Assembly (NCBI GenBank): GCA_018292915.2
Contig: JACVVK020000146.1
Span: 243,501-307,500 of the forward strand
DNA from: Batillaria attramentaria
Lineage: Eukaryota; Mollusca; Gastropoda; Batillariidae
Length of the DNA stretch: 64,000 nucleotides
Reading direction: 5' to 3'
Shown here: piece after piece, positions 12,140 to 25,469 of the stretch
Position numbering within the stretch: the first letter of the stretch is position 1
How the letters are laid out: each line of letters opens with the position of its first letter
Position numbers and translations under genes: made by a program
The notes under the pieces: model-generated
Seen by the model: the letters and a program-made list of their open reading frames with translations, nothing else
The model's database searches: none
What the model was told of the DNA's origin: nothing

Positions 12140-14020
12140 CACCCATGAGAGCTACGCATACGTGTGATGAGACATCCTGACCCTCGGCCAACCCTCGCCA
12201 GTCAGCGTCTGTGGCAACATGTGCCAACTTTCGATTCTGATTCAGCAGCTAACGGGTCGATACACTCATCGCCGGCCCCAGGGGCAACTCATTCACTGGT
12301 AACACATTCAGTGTTATAACACATTAGCGCGCTGGTCCGATCAGCATAGAGCAAATTTTCACTTGAAAAGTATGCATGTGCACCTGTCTAAGGCTGTACA
12401 GACTGCATGAAGTGACTCTCTTCGGGCTGTATAATGAACCAGCCAGGCATGACTGGTGTAGACTACACATTAACTTGAATCAGTTCACGAACATCAGTGA
12501 TTTCTCATGGAGACGTGTCGATACGATCTTAATCGAAATTAACACACGTGTCGGCTGCGCCCTTTCTTGCGTCGCTAGCTTTGGGACAAATACCGCCACA
12601 CACTGACGTACACACTTCCCGTGCGGCTACACACTGTACAACTGAGCATGCTAATCATCAACACTGAACTGACATCGCATGCAGCCGGCTATGCATTTAT
12701 GCACAGCATCAGCTAGAACAATAATAAATGCTCAGCAAGTTCGTATAACCGAGCGAACAGACACACAAGCACACAAGTACGCCACCTCACGAGCTCAGGG
12801 GCACAGACGCACACTCACAGACACACAAGCAAACGCACGAGGCACCAACCTTGTCAAGAATGATCCCACAAAAGTCTCGGCTGAAGAATTCCCACGCAAC
12901 ACTTTGGGTCAGCCCTGGCGTAAGACAAGCAGACGATAACTTCTGCTCCAGGAGCAAAACGTGGTTGCTGTCTCGCTAGATATCAGACGGGACCCCCAGT
13001 CTCCGATACAAACATACACTCCCACACACGCACGCACACACAACGCTGACCCAAAGTCACTACACAACATGGAAGCAGACCGCGACCCGATCCATTCGCG
13101 AACACAAGTCTCAGCAGCCGACAGGCTTTTGAGAATCCATGTTCCGGGGCGCCGATTCCAGAGAGGCGCAAGGCGGGGAGAACGCGGGTGGAGGGGAGGC
13201 AGAGGGGGGTAGGGGGCGCAGAGATGACAGGAGTGGGGTACGTGGGGAAGCGGGAGGGCGGGGTTGTTAGCATAATATATGATGGAAGGCAACGAACGGT
13301 AGCTACGGATGTACGCAGCCGCCACTACCACAACCTTTCTTGCCCCCCCCCCCCCCAAAAAAAAAAAAAAACTTACCGAAAAAGTCGTACATGAACTCAG
13401 ACCGGCTGAATCACTGGAGCCGATTCACGAGGAGACCTGTGTTCCGCGCTCTCTTTAGTGAGGGCCATTACTATCGCCCCGGCATAGGACGGTCCTATGG
13501 TTAGAATTAGGAATTTAATTTTCATTTCGGGTGTTTTGGGTTTTGTTTTGTTTTGTTTTTTTTCGTTCGCTGCAGTGTATGCTTTATTCATCTGTTTCTT
13601 TGTCTGTGTACTGATGAAGTGCGGGGAAGATTGTGTGCTTCCAGTGCCACTGAGCCGGCGGCAGCCTCGACCTGACCGAGCAGGCCGGACAGCGACGGAA
13701 GGTGGCCATGTGCGACACTGAGCCGGCCGGTCGGCGTCACTGATTGCCGTGTGCAGTCGGTGTGTGTCACATTCAAGTGTCAAATGTTGAAAGATATTAG
13801 CGGTGGGGAAAAATTGGAGCAGCCACATGCATTTCCTCAAAAATACAATAAATAACGATTACAACTGAAATACCGGGCACCACAGTTCAAGCTTTTGTTT
13901 AAACTGGCTGAATAGCATCATGTCAGTCATTGTCAGTTCCTGGTGTGCCAGTGTGTTTATTCATTCATTCGTTCTCGTCGAGTCAGTCTTTGTTTGCATC
14001 AGGGTTGTTGTTGTCAGTTG
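12140..14020. other. Intergenic, nothing recognised
   Basis: Contains a C/A homopolymer junction near 13344-13373. Frames near 12909-13358 and 13397-13840 run through low-complexity sequence without domains, so I do not call a gene. Confidence 0.45.
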
Positions 14021-14025
14021 TTTTG

Positions 14026-14062
14026 TGTGTGTGTGTCACTGTGTGTGTGTGTGCCAGTGTGT

Positions 14063-14104
<42 letters not shown>

Positions 14105-14132
14105 AATCTTGAACCGGGTGGGGGGGGGGGGG
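14026..14132. repeat. GT-rich microsatellite with a nearby poly-G run
   Basis: An interrupted (GT)n tract to about 14099, then GGTGGGGGG... at about 14118-14132. Confidence 0.85.
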
Positions 14133-14699
14133 CACTGACTGACAGCCTCAGCGGCCGATACCGGCTGTCATAATACTGATCAGATACATGTGTTGCCACT
14201 AACTAGTACCGGCTTTAGATGACTGAGAAGTCAGTTTTCAATGTTCACTATTTACTGATGAGCTTCAAGTTATCAGTTTTGCTACCAGGAGAGAGCCCGG
14301 AGAGAGAGAGAGAGACAGAGAGGATTTGAACACCAACTGACACTGACGCTGACGCCTCAATCTGATCAGTCAGTGCTGATGATCATATACAGCATGAGCA
14401 CTAAAATCGTCAGTCTTCAATGCATCACATGATTCAACTTTTCATCACATGACGAGTACAACCGTGAGCTGCCGGCAACTTATCTGGCATCACAACTAAA
14501 GATAAGTCTTATCGCAATCTGTAACATGCTGGTTTCTGTGACTGACTTCCCTCACAACAGAGAACGTCACAATTTCTGAGGCTCCCCGGGGTTGTCGGTG
14601 CGGGTCCCCGATCTGAGGACTCAGTCTGTAAAGGCAGTCAATCTAACTGAGCCACCAAAAAAGACGAGAAAGCGCAGACCGGCCCAGACTTGTACAACC

Positions 14700-16091
14700 A
14701 TGAATGTTTCGGCGAACCTGACAGATGACTCGAGTGGGAACGGAACCTCCCGTGCAGTGGATTCCTCCCTCGTCTTGTGGAGGATAGGGTCGCCCTTTCT
14801 GTTAGCTCTGGGTACCGTTGGCAACACCCTGGCCATCTACTTTCTTCACAGGATGAAATATCCGTCCAGTTTCCACGTCTTCCTGATGGCTATGGCTGTC
14901 TGTGATCTGCTGGCGCTCTTCGTGGAGTTTGTGTGGACATGGATCGATGCACATCCTGATACATCAGCGTGCAGGGTGCTCAGGTGGTGTAACAACTCAC
15001 TGGGGATGCTGTCCGTCTGGCTTCTCGCCGCGATGGTCGTCCAGAGAGCCTTGTACGAGTTCTGGCCAAATCTGTCGGCCACCACAAATATACGCCGACA
15101 GACACACATCATCATTGCTACCCTCGTCATTGCTTTGTTCGCTGCAAACACATACGAACTGGTTGACCTGCCGGGGGATGGGAGCACTCAATGTGGCTGG
15201 AGCGACCACATGGACCAGAACAACCTGTATGAGCTGACGTGGTTTAACCTCGTCTTCTTCTCCTTGCTGCCCACCACCATCATTCTCGTTGGGGACCTCT
15301 TCCTGGTGAAAGCAGTGAGCAAGAACGCGGCGCAGGTGGGTCTGTCCTCTGTGTCGACCTCGTTCAGCGTGCCGCCTCCACTAGAAGAAACACGCTCCCA
15401 ACACAGCTCAGTGTCAACTGGTTTCTCCTCGTCTGCAACGGACTTTGATGTCAAAGTTTATGAGGTGACGTCGGCGGAAAAGCAGGCTTACGATTCCTAT
15501 GAGAGGTACGGATGCCGGTGCTGCTATCTGTTCGCTGACAGCATGAAGAGAGTTCTCACTGTGGACCCTCTGAGCGGGGACTGGTTTGCTGCGATACGGG
15601 GGACTGGAAAGACGGTCAGTCCAGCCAAGTCAACCGGCACCTCAACGCGCCGGACCACTCAAACGTATGGACAGTTCGAGTGCATGCGACGCCGCGCCTG
15701 TCCTCAGACGACCGTGTCCCTGATGGCCTTGACCCTGATGTTCCTCGTGCTCACTCCGCCCCTCACGGTCCAGACGCTGCGCGTGGAAAGGAACCCTGAG
15801 TTGGGCAGGCAAGAGGAGTTCCGATTCTACATCACTCTGGCGCTGCTGGCCTGGTACGCCAACCACGCTGTAAAGTTTTATCTCATGTTTCTGACGGGCT
15901 CCGTGTTCAAAGAGCAGCTCAAGAAAATTCTCAGGGTTAAAGAGAAAAAATCGTCGTATCGCCAGACTGATCCGCACACCACTATGCAAAAAGCGACGAT
16001 TGGCATTCGCATCACGCATGTATCTTCACTGGCGCGTACGCAACAGGAAACCGATGAATGTCAACAGCTTTCCGGGTATATGCTCGTATAG
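14700..16091 (+). CDS. Rhodopsin-like (class A) GPCR, intronless
   Basis: A 463-residue seven-transmembrane receptor, probably for a peptide-type ligand at the plasma membrane; the ligand is unknown. I start at the ATG at 14700 because the frame upstream to the TGA at 14577 has no ATG. The N-terminus MNVSANLTDD has three N-glycosylation sequons within residues 2-16. TM1 is ~28-50 with the GN motif (N42), TM2 ~58-82 with D69 in AVCDLLAL, TM3 ~94-118, TM4 ~133-155, TM5 ~178-204 (P191), TM6 ~337-360 with LTPP, TM7 ~374-400 and an amphipathic helix 8 ~402-413. Cys91 or Cys97 and Cys165 could form the TM3-ECL2 disulfide. Intracellular loop 3 is long (~205-335), Ser-rich and contains a Cys cluster (GCRCC). 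The DRY position reads VQRA and NPxxY is replaced by NHAVKFYL. The latter fits lophotrochozoan orphan or neuropeptide-receptor expansions as I recall them. No intron is apparent. Confidence 0.85.
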   Translation: MNVSANLTDDSSGNGTSRAVDSSLVLWRIGSPFLLALGTVGNTLAIYFLHRMKYPSSFHVFLMAMAVCDLLALFVEFVWTWIDAHPDTSACRVLRWCNNSLGMLSVWLLAAMVVQRALYEFWPNLSATTNIRRQTHIIIATLVIALFAANTYELVDLPGDGSTQCGWSDHMDQNNLYELTWFNLVFFSLLPTTIILVGDLFLVKAVSKNAAQVGLSSVSTSFSVPPPLEETRSQHSSVSTGFSSSATDFDVKVYEVTSAEKQAYDSYERYGCRCCYLFADSMKRVLTVDPLSGDWFAAIRGTGKTVSPAKSTGTSTRRTTQTYGQFECMRRRACPQTTVSLMALTLMFLVLTPPLTVQTLRVERNPELGRQEEFRFYITLALLAWYANHAVKFYLMFLTGSVFKEQLKKILRVKEKKSSYRQTDPHTTMQKATIGIRITHVSSLARTQQETDECQQLSGYMLV

Positions 16092-16127
16092 CTATATGTC
16101 ACTTTTGGATGTGTAGCTATACGAGCA
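16081..16127 (+). other. Perfect 14-bp inverted repeat overlapping the GPCR stop codon
   Basis: TGCTCGTATAGCTA at 16081-16094 pairs exactly with TAGCTATACGAGCA at 16114-16127, with a 19-nt loop. The stop codon TAG (16089-16091) lies inside the left arm. It could be an mRNA hairpin or the edge of a palindromic repeat. Confidence 0.6.
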
Positions 16128-16444
16128 CAGCAGATCCAATGGCCGGCCGGCTAATCATGTTGACAAGCCTTTTATGGACCATAGAGCTACCTATACCAAG
16201 GACAGTGGGCGGCCACAGCCCTCGGAGTTCTCAGCCGGCGTGGACAAAAAACTTGAAGTACTGGGCTTGGAGCCGTGTACGTGTACTGACCGCTTCTCGG
16301 TCCGTTTGGCCAAGATCAAAGTGTAGTATCACAAATAGATGATGAGATACACCCAAGTACATTGTTTCCAGAAGTCTCGGAAATATGACCTGTAGGGGCA
16401 AACAAAGTGCTTGTAAAAGGGAACGTAATAAAACCCTATACAAC

Positions 16445-16580
16445 AGCTGATGATGATGATGATGATGATGATGATGACAGCGTGTATCAAATAGGCGCTT
16501 TACCAACTGCTGGCCGTCTCAACTGAATTGCCGCGAACAGAACACAAGAAGCACACTCACGTGAATCTAACGCGTTCTCT
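16445..16580 (-). repeat. Degenerate SINE family B 3' end with GAT tail
   Basis: A (GAT)n tail at 16448-16477 is followed by 'ggcgctttacca', 'gccgcgaac' and 'cacactcacgtgaatc', which match the 3' half of the family B copy at 50130-50220. The 5' tRNA-like part is absent. Confidence 0.5.
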
Positions 16581-16965
16581 CTGTCACACACCACCACCGG
16601 ACAAAGTCAGTGTGTGTGTGGGGGGGGGGGGGGGTAACTGCACATATGATAAAATCGTCGTACTTTCGGGAAGACTGACTCGGGTTTGGCACGAGAACGG
16701 AAGAGTCACTCAGTAACGCGGCAATCATTTGCTGGCACAAGTGCTGGCATCATCATCAGTGGGAGAGTCCCAGGTGCGGCACCGACTACAGCAGCCGGCT
16801 TGACGCGTGATAGAGATGTTTGCTGGAACTGCGCGTAATTGGGTAACGGCTTTAAGTTCATGTTGCACGTGCAGCCGGGCACAGAAACCGACCCGACCCG
16901 AGCGACAGCCGGAGTACACGTATTAGTGCACTCAGACTGGCAAGCACTGATACACTGACACTGAC

Positions 16966-16968
16966 ACT

Positions 16969-17007
<39 letters not shown>

Positions 17008-17066
17008 GGTCACACACGGTCACACTGACTGACTGACCGTGCACACACCTTGGCACAAACACTGTG

Positions 17067-17119
<53 letters not shown>

Positions 17120-17136
17120 ACACACACACACACACA

Positions 17137-17192
<56 letters not shown>
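16966..17192. repeat. Long interrupted CA microsatellite
   Basis: Three CA blocks separated by short imperfect segments (cggtcacactgactgactgacc and similar). Confidence 0.9.
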
Positions 17193-17194
<2 letters not shown>

Positions 17195-17274
17195 GGGCAC
17201 TGACACGCGCGCGCGTCAATTGAGGTTTCACGATCTCACTTTGATACGTCAGTTTTGAGAGACATTCACATTGT

Positions 17275-17570
17275 CCTGAGCCCGTATGTAAAAGTCGGGG
17301 TTAAGGAGTTTAACCCCGGGTTAGAGTCTAACCTCGAACTAAACTAGCTCTAGGGTTAAATTTTCTGTTTTTTTTTTTTAAATATATTTTAAATCAGGAA
17401 GCGGGTCCATTCCAGCAAGGTGCCCATTCCATTATAGAAGGATTTTTGTCTTTCTTTCTTAGCTTCCTTTTTTTGTATTTAATTTTGTTTTGGGGTTTCT
17501 TTTGTCCTAGTCTGGGTCAGGCCCGTAGCCGTGGGTTAAATTAACCTCGAGTTTTACATACGGGCCCTGG
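17275..17570. mobile_element. Inverted-repeat element (MITE-like), copy 1
   Basis: It begins cctgagcccgtatgtaaaag and ends ttttacatacgggccctgg, so its two ends are inverted repeats of about 20-28 bp. The body matches copy 2 (18042-18366) in inverted orientation, including the 'gaactaaactag' segment and the 'gaagcgggt..ccat' segment. No coding capacity is seen, so it is non-autonomous. Confidence 0.65.
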
Positions 17571-18041
17571 TGATTTTAAAACGCGTGTGCAAAACCGCGT
17601 GGTCCGGGTCACAGAGTTATTCCAACCTGATGCCGGTGTGGCCGGCAGTAGGCCTATGTGAGCCACCGCGGTGTCACTGAAAAGAAGAAAAAAAAAAAGA
17701 AAAAGAAAAAAAAGTCAGTCTAGACTGAGTGACTACTGATAAAGGAATGATGCCATTCTGGTGACTAACACCTTCCCTCCCTCTGCATCGATCCTCCGTC
17801 CCTGCCCTAACTGATAACCGTTGTTGACTGGCCACCCCACTGAGTCTGTCTGGGGTGTCTCGAACAGCGGCCGCTGCTAATATTGATTTTTTTTTTTTTT
17901 TTTGGGGGGGGGGGGGGGGAGGGGGGAATCAATGGACTCCGGAGCCCAGGTCACAAACTGCCATTTATTATACTGGGTTCTCATGAACAGATAGTGACAT
18001 CAATCTCAGCACTCGCAAAACGGCCATCAAACGGGCAGAGA

Positions 18042-18366
18042 CCTGGTCCCGCATGTAAAACTCGAGGTTAATTTAACCCACGGCTACGGGCCTAACCCAG
18101 ACTCGGCGAAAAGAAACCCCAAAACCGCAAAATCAAATTTAAAAAAGGAAGCAAAGAAAGGTAGAAAAAAATCCTTCTCTAACGTCTTAGGCACCATGGC
18201 ACCCGCTTCCTGGTTAAACAACAAAAACAAAAACAACCCTCCCCCCCCCCCCAAAAAAAAGGAAAAACAACCCCAGAAAATTTAACCCCAGCGCTAGTTT
18301 AGTTCGAGGTTAGACTTCAACCCGGGGCTAAAATCCCTAACCTCGACTTTTACATGCGGGCCCTGG
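18042..18366. mobile_element. Inverted-repeat element (MITE-like), copy 2
   Basis: It begins cctggtcccgcatgtaaaac and ends ttttacatgcgggccctgg. It matches copy 1 on the opposite strand over nearly its whole length. About 470 bp of unrelated sequence, including a T/G homopolymer junction near 17887-17925, separates the two. Confidence 0.65.
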
Positions 18367-18664
18367 GCTGGTCGTACGGACGGCAGGCTATACTGAATAT
18401 ACTCACAGAGATGGGGGCGAAAAAAAGATGCCACGTGTATGCTGAAAAGGAAAAAAAAGTTTCGCGTCAATTTATTAGGGGTCCGACTATGAGCTGGCGG
18501 TGACATGTCTGCTTAGAATTTGAAATACACACTGTGCAATGTGTGCATGCTGCGTGCATACTAACCTATGCTACCTAACCCTTGCCGGCAAATCAGTCTA
18601 CGGGAGACAACTCGTGGAAGACTGTTGGTCAGTGGGCGACAACCGAACCGGAACTCGCATTCTA

Positions 18665-18698
18665 CTTCCTTTCTCAAGTCCCCTCCGTGGTCGAAGAC
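18665..18698 (+). promoter_or_regulatory. RPL15 transcription start and noncoding exon 1 (5' TOP)
   Basis: A C-initiated pyrimidine tract (CTTCCTTTCTC at 18665-18675) is typical of 5' TOP mRNAs of ribosomal proteins, which couple translation to mTOR signalling. A donor GTGAGT follows at 18699. The acceptor before the coding exon is at about 19082 or 19085 (ctcactcagcag). The exact start site is inferred. Confidence 0.6.
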
Positions 18699-19024
18699 GT
18701 GAGTGACGCTGATTGTCATTTCAATCCGTGAAAAATATCTGGTTTTCTGTAAACATCGGACTCATGTTCGCACCCATACACATGTTAAATACATGAACTA
18801 TGTATATTTAAAGCCATTTTTGTCAAGTAAACGTCATGAGTCGGCGCAACGCGTTTTGAAAACATAGTCTATGTGGCCTGGTCAACACTGTTGTGCTCTC
18901 GTTCTGTTGATTTGTGGACTCCTATTCGAGTTTTGTAATAGGTTAATTTTGAACTGGTAGTTGTTGTTTTTTCCCAGTTGTTCCTGGCTGCAGTACAACA
19001 GGCTTTGATTCGTTCCATCTGTAA

Positions 19025-21874
<2,850 letters not shown>

Positions 21875-21908
21875 AAATATTTTTCTTCCAGTTTTCTTTC
21901 TTTATTCA

Positions 21909-21914
21909 AATAAA
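21909..21914 (+). terminator. RPL15 poly(A) signal
   Basis: AATAAA 35 nt after the stop codon, giving a short 3' UTR as expected for a ribosomal-protein mRNA. Confidence 0.75.
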
Positions 21915-21919
21915 GTGTT

Positions 21920-22735
21920 TGCTGGCACTGGATTTTGCATCTTACATTTTGTTTCTTTTTCCTGTTTGTTCAGTGAGTCATAAACCTTTGCAGCATCATT
22001 GGATTTGTACAAGCACATGTACACAATATTAGTTTCCAGAGATCGATGCTAACTATGAATTTTTGTTGTGAGTGAACTATGCTGGCTAAGAAGAATCATA
22101 TTGAAGCCCAATAATATTTTCTGTTAAGCAAGAATCGCTAGTCTCACATAGATTGTGACTGTGAGACTATATGTGTGATCCAGCAAGTAATGTAAAACTA
22201 AAATATAATGAACATCCTTCAAGTTATTAGAACGTGTATTATCTCCCTTGGCCTTGACAAGCTAGCTAGCTTGGTCATGCCAGACCTTGTCCAGTCTTTC
22301 TTGTAGCTGATACAAGAAAGGTGCTTGCAAACCTCAGGTGCTGTCAAGAGAATAGTACAGTTACAGCAAAACATCAGATGAGTAGAGGCAGCAATGCAAC
22401 ACCATCTAGCTTTGGTCCGTCAGTCCAAGCGAGGCTTTTGATTCTTTATTGGGCATCTACAAGTGTATCGTGCACAGAATGGTCACAGTCACCTGCATTC
22501 TCTCTCTAAAGAAAAGCCAATGACTGTCCACAGTAACACATAGGGCTTGACGTTTCTACATTTACATTTATGCTCGCCTGATAGGTACAATGCATGTCCA
22601 TGGTTGCAGAAGCCAACTTGTTCCAGTAAATGAATTTGCTAGCATGATTGTATGCATTTATGCTGATAACTACACCACACACTGACCTGGACATGCTCTT
22701 TATAATGGATCTTGTGCATATAACATAGATCCTAA
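21920..22735. other. Intergenic after RPL15, nothing recognised
   Basis: AT-rich unique sequence without supported exons. Confidence 0.5.
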
Positions 22736-22739
22736 AATT

Positions 22740-23350
22740 AAAATAATAATAATCGCATTAATATTGGCGCTTTATCCCAAATATTTGGCTCAAAGCGCCG
22801 CGAGCTAAACCCAACACGCACGCTCACGTGAATCACACGCATTCTCTCACACACAGGACATAAACGTATTACAATTACGTGGTGCGAAGGGTCAGCTCAG
22901 CTATTGAAATTTCGGAATTTAGACATGCATTTTTTTATTTTATTTTTTTTTCTTCTTGTGTGTTTTTTTAAACCCTCCTCCACCCCCGCCTTTTTACAAT
23001 TTTCTTTCTTTTCTTTTTTTTTTTGGGCGGTCTTTTGTCTGTCTTTTTTCTCTTATTTCTCTCCTTTTTTTCTTTTTTTTTGAAGATATCAAATTGTTAA
23101 AAAAAAAGAAGAAAAAAAAAGGTGTTCCAGGCATGCTGCCATAAGGCCTTGCATTAGGAAGGTTCGGTCTCTAACTAGGATTTATTTTTCTCACACATTA
23201 GTTTTTTTTGTACAAAAGATACCAAGCCTAATATCCAAAACAGTTGACAGCATTTTCAGACCTCAAAGAGATAATGGCGAAGAGTAGTTTCATGTTAGAC
23301 ATGCATGTATTTTTCAAACTTGGTGGGCTGAACATTTCCAAAGCAGAAAT
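22740..23350 (-). repeat. SINE family B copy split by a later insertion
   Basis: Segments 22740-22930 and 23295-23350 together reproduce the 3' two-thirds of the family B element at 50085-50500, in the same order. They are interrupted at 22931-23294. The 12-bp sequence TTAGACATGCAT occurs at 22919-22930 and again at 23295-23306, as expected for a target-site duplication. Confidence 0.7.
22931..23294 (-). mobile_element. Retroposed insertion with target-site duplication
   Basis: A 364-bp insert starting with T-rich sequence on the plus strand (poly-A tail on the minus strand) and flanked by 12-bp direct repeats. The T-rich end plus duplication fits LINE-driven retroposition in minus orientation. 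The source transcript is not identified. Confidence 0.6.
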
Positions 23351-23703
23351 TTTCCATTTAAAATGGCAAAATGTGAGGAGAGCTCAGCAAAGTGTGTTCA
23401 GAGACAGCTGAGGCATTCTACAGAACAACTTGACAATGGTCTGTGATGGAGTATCCTAAGGGATTGATGCAGTACAATACATGAAAACCTTGGAAATGCG
23501 GCAGTTTCTCACCTCAACTTTCAAAACTGCTGAAGTGTACCATGTAAACAAAAATCTTCAGAAATGAAAATGAGGAGCCACTGCTCGACTGGAAAAAAAT
23601 TGAATAAAAAAAAATAATATAAAAAAAGCCCCCCAAAAAAATGTCCCACCAGAAAGTGAATATCTTGAATTTTAAGAAATTCAACACAAGGAAAAAAAAA
23701 ATG

Positions 23704-23775
23704 AGGTCCCACCGAGATTCGAACTCGGATCGCTGGATTCAAAGTCCAGAGTGCTAACCATTACACCATGGGACC
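23704..23775 (-). tRNA. tRNA-Gln-TTG: tRNA-Gln (anticodon TTG)
   Basis: A 72-nt cloverleaf on the minus strand. The 7-bp acceptor stem opens GGTCCCA, the A box is TGGTGTAATGGTTAGCAC and the B box GAGTTCGAATCTC. The anticodon TTG is read from 23742-23740 in the loop CTTTGAA. The sequence is close to metazoan tRNA-Gln as I remember it, with no intron. A T9 run on the minus strand (plus-strand A run just left of 23701) is a Pol III terminator, so this looks functional, unlike the SINE heads in this window. Confidence 0.93.
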
Positions 23776-23779
23776 GCTG

Positions 23780-25150
23780 GTTGGTGGAAGATTTACCTAG
23801 GTCTTTATAACTGCGGTATCACGTGGCCTTCGTCATCCTTGATGTCAGCCAATCATTCAGGCCGTTGCATTTCATGTCGTTTGGTTTGGAGAAGACCGTC
23901 GGGGTGGCAAGGGAATCCACATCGCTTGATTCCTGATTATTTTAGGAATTCTCATGGATGGATTCTAACTGTAAAAGGATGCAAGCCGTCGGTAAGTACA
24001 GTCTTACGACTAGGGCATGATATTATAGTTTCGGCTTTCTGTGGATGACTGCATGACATAGCAGGTGTTCGCCTCCGCCGTGAGGACATGGCAAACAACA
24101 CTATCGCCCATCGATTTCATGCAGCCAACATTCATAGTCGAGATGTGCATTTTAGATGCTCGAGGTCTTCGTTTCAGAAGCCCGAGATTGCAGTAGCAGA
24201 AACAAAAACATCAGGAATCGGTGTTTCCATTTGCACTGCCCCTTGTGATTAATAATAGTAAGTATTAATCCATGGGTACTGTTGTCTGCACACATCCAGT
24301 CATAGTCTAGTGCACACAACTATGATTTGAGAAGCTGAATCAAAGATGAGACTAAAAAATGCCCCAGGAAACATCTTGCTCACAAACTTTTGTAAAAGCG
24401 TTTTCAGTGGCAAATGAATCATGGTTCTGCACTTCATGCAGAAAGCTTACCACAGTCTCATTTGATTAGCAATGGACTGATAATATTACTGACAGGACAC
24501 AAACCACAAATCCCATTCACTTGACTAAATGTTTGGTGGCTTGAAAAACAAACCAACCAAACTGCAAACAGCTCATTCAACAGACAAAGAACAGACACTA
24601 CTGCCAGCTGTATTTCTGTGGAATAAATGACAAGTATATGCCCCCCCCCCCACACCCCCCTTACATAAAATGTGCTATTTTTTTATGGCAGAGACATGCG
24701 TAAGATGTATAAGACATATATATATGTATTATATATATATACAAGATTTATATCTCTTTGGTAATAATAGATGTTTTGCTTGAGGTGCCGCAATGAGAAA
24801 ATGAAAAACAAATTCATTTTAGAATGTGAATTAGAATGGTTTGTCATTTGGTAACAACAAATTGTGGTTGTCTCACTTTTGCTGAATGGTGAGTCATTGT
24901 CCCGTCATAATGCACTTTTGTTCCATTAGGCTACTCGTAAAGTTCTATGCTTTTTATTATTTTCATTCAGCTTTGACTTGTCCGCTTTCATTGATCTCGA
25001 GTGCACCATTTTATCTTTCCACATTGTTTTTGTTTGTTTTCTGTTTTTTTGGGTTTTTTTTTAATGGGCTTGCATTGCTTTGGCTTTGTCTTCCATTGTG
25101 GTGATGGGACTCCTTTTTCTGTTCCTCCCTGGTCTCCCCTATTGCCCAAT
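23780..25150. other. Interval before the OTULIN-like coding exons
   Basis: Probably contains the promoter and a noncoding first exon of the OTULIN-like gene, because exon 1 below has a splice acceptor before its ATG. I could not place them. A poly-C run lies near 24640-24650. Confidence 0.4.
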
Positions 25151-25267
25151 AACAGAAGCCGGTGACCTGCAAGCATGCTGGCACCCCCCGAGTGAGAATG
25201 AACCGTGCCAGCAGTGGGGCTATCCCTATGCTGGATCGATACCCAGGCAGTGAGAGGCCGGTCCAAG

Positions 25268-25469
25268 ATGGAGTTCCATGGATGGCAGCAGTGTCAGAGG
25301 AAACATACAGCCACTGTCGGGACGGTTGCCCTTCTGCCGCCTTCTTGGGACACGATTTCTGCCATTTACCAAGAAGTGGTGAAATTTGTCAGCAAGTTCC
25401 CCTACCAGAAGCGCTTGGTGCTCTACTTTGCTTACCGGGGCACCACTGTCAAGCTTGACTTGGGGGATG
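25268..25469 (+). CDS. OTULIN: OTULIN-like gene, coding exon 1
   Basis: The exon begins at 25156 after the acceptor caataacag, with 112 nt of 5' UTR, then the ATG at 25268. It encodes residues 1-67 plus one base and ends GAT G|gtaagt (phase 1). The peptide contains FPYQKRLVLYFAYRG, mildly hydrophobic, just before the membrane segment. Confidence 0.75.

Noticed and set aside
24719..24742. TA-rich stretches (also near 7275-7296 and 27651-27669) resembling TATA boxes.
   Set aside because: Simple (TA)n repeats without a downstream start or exon.
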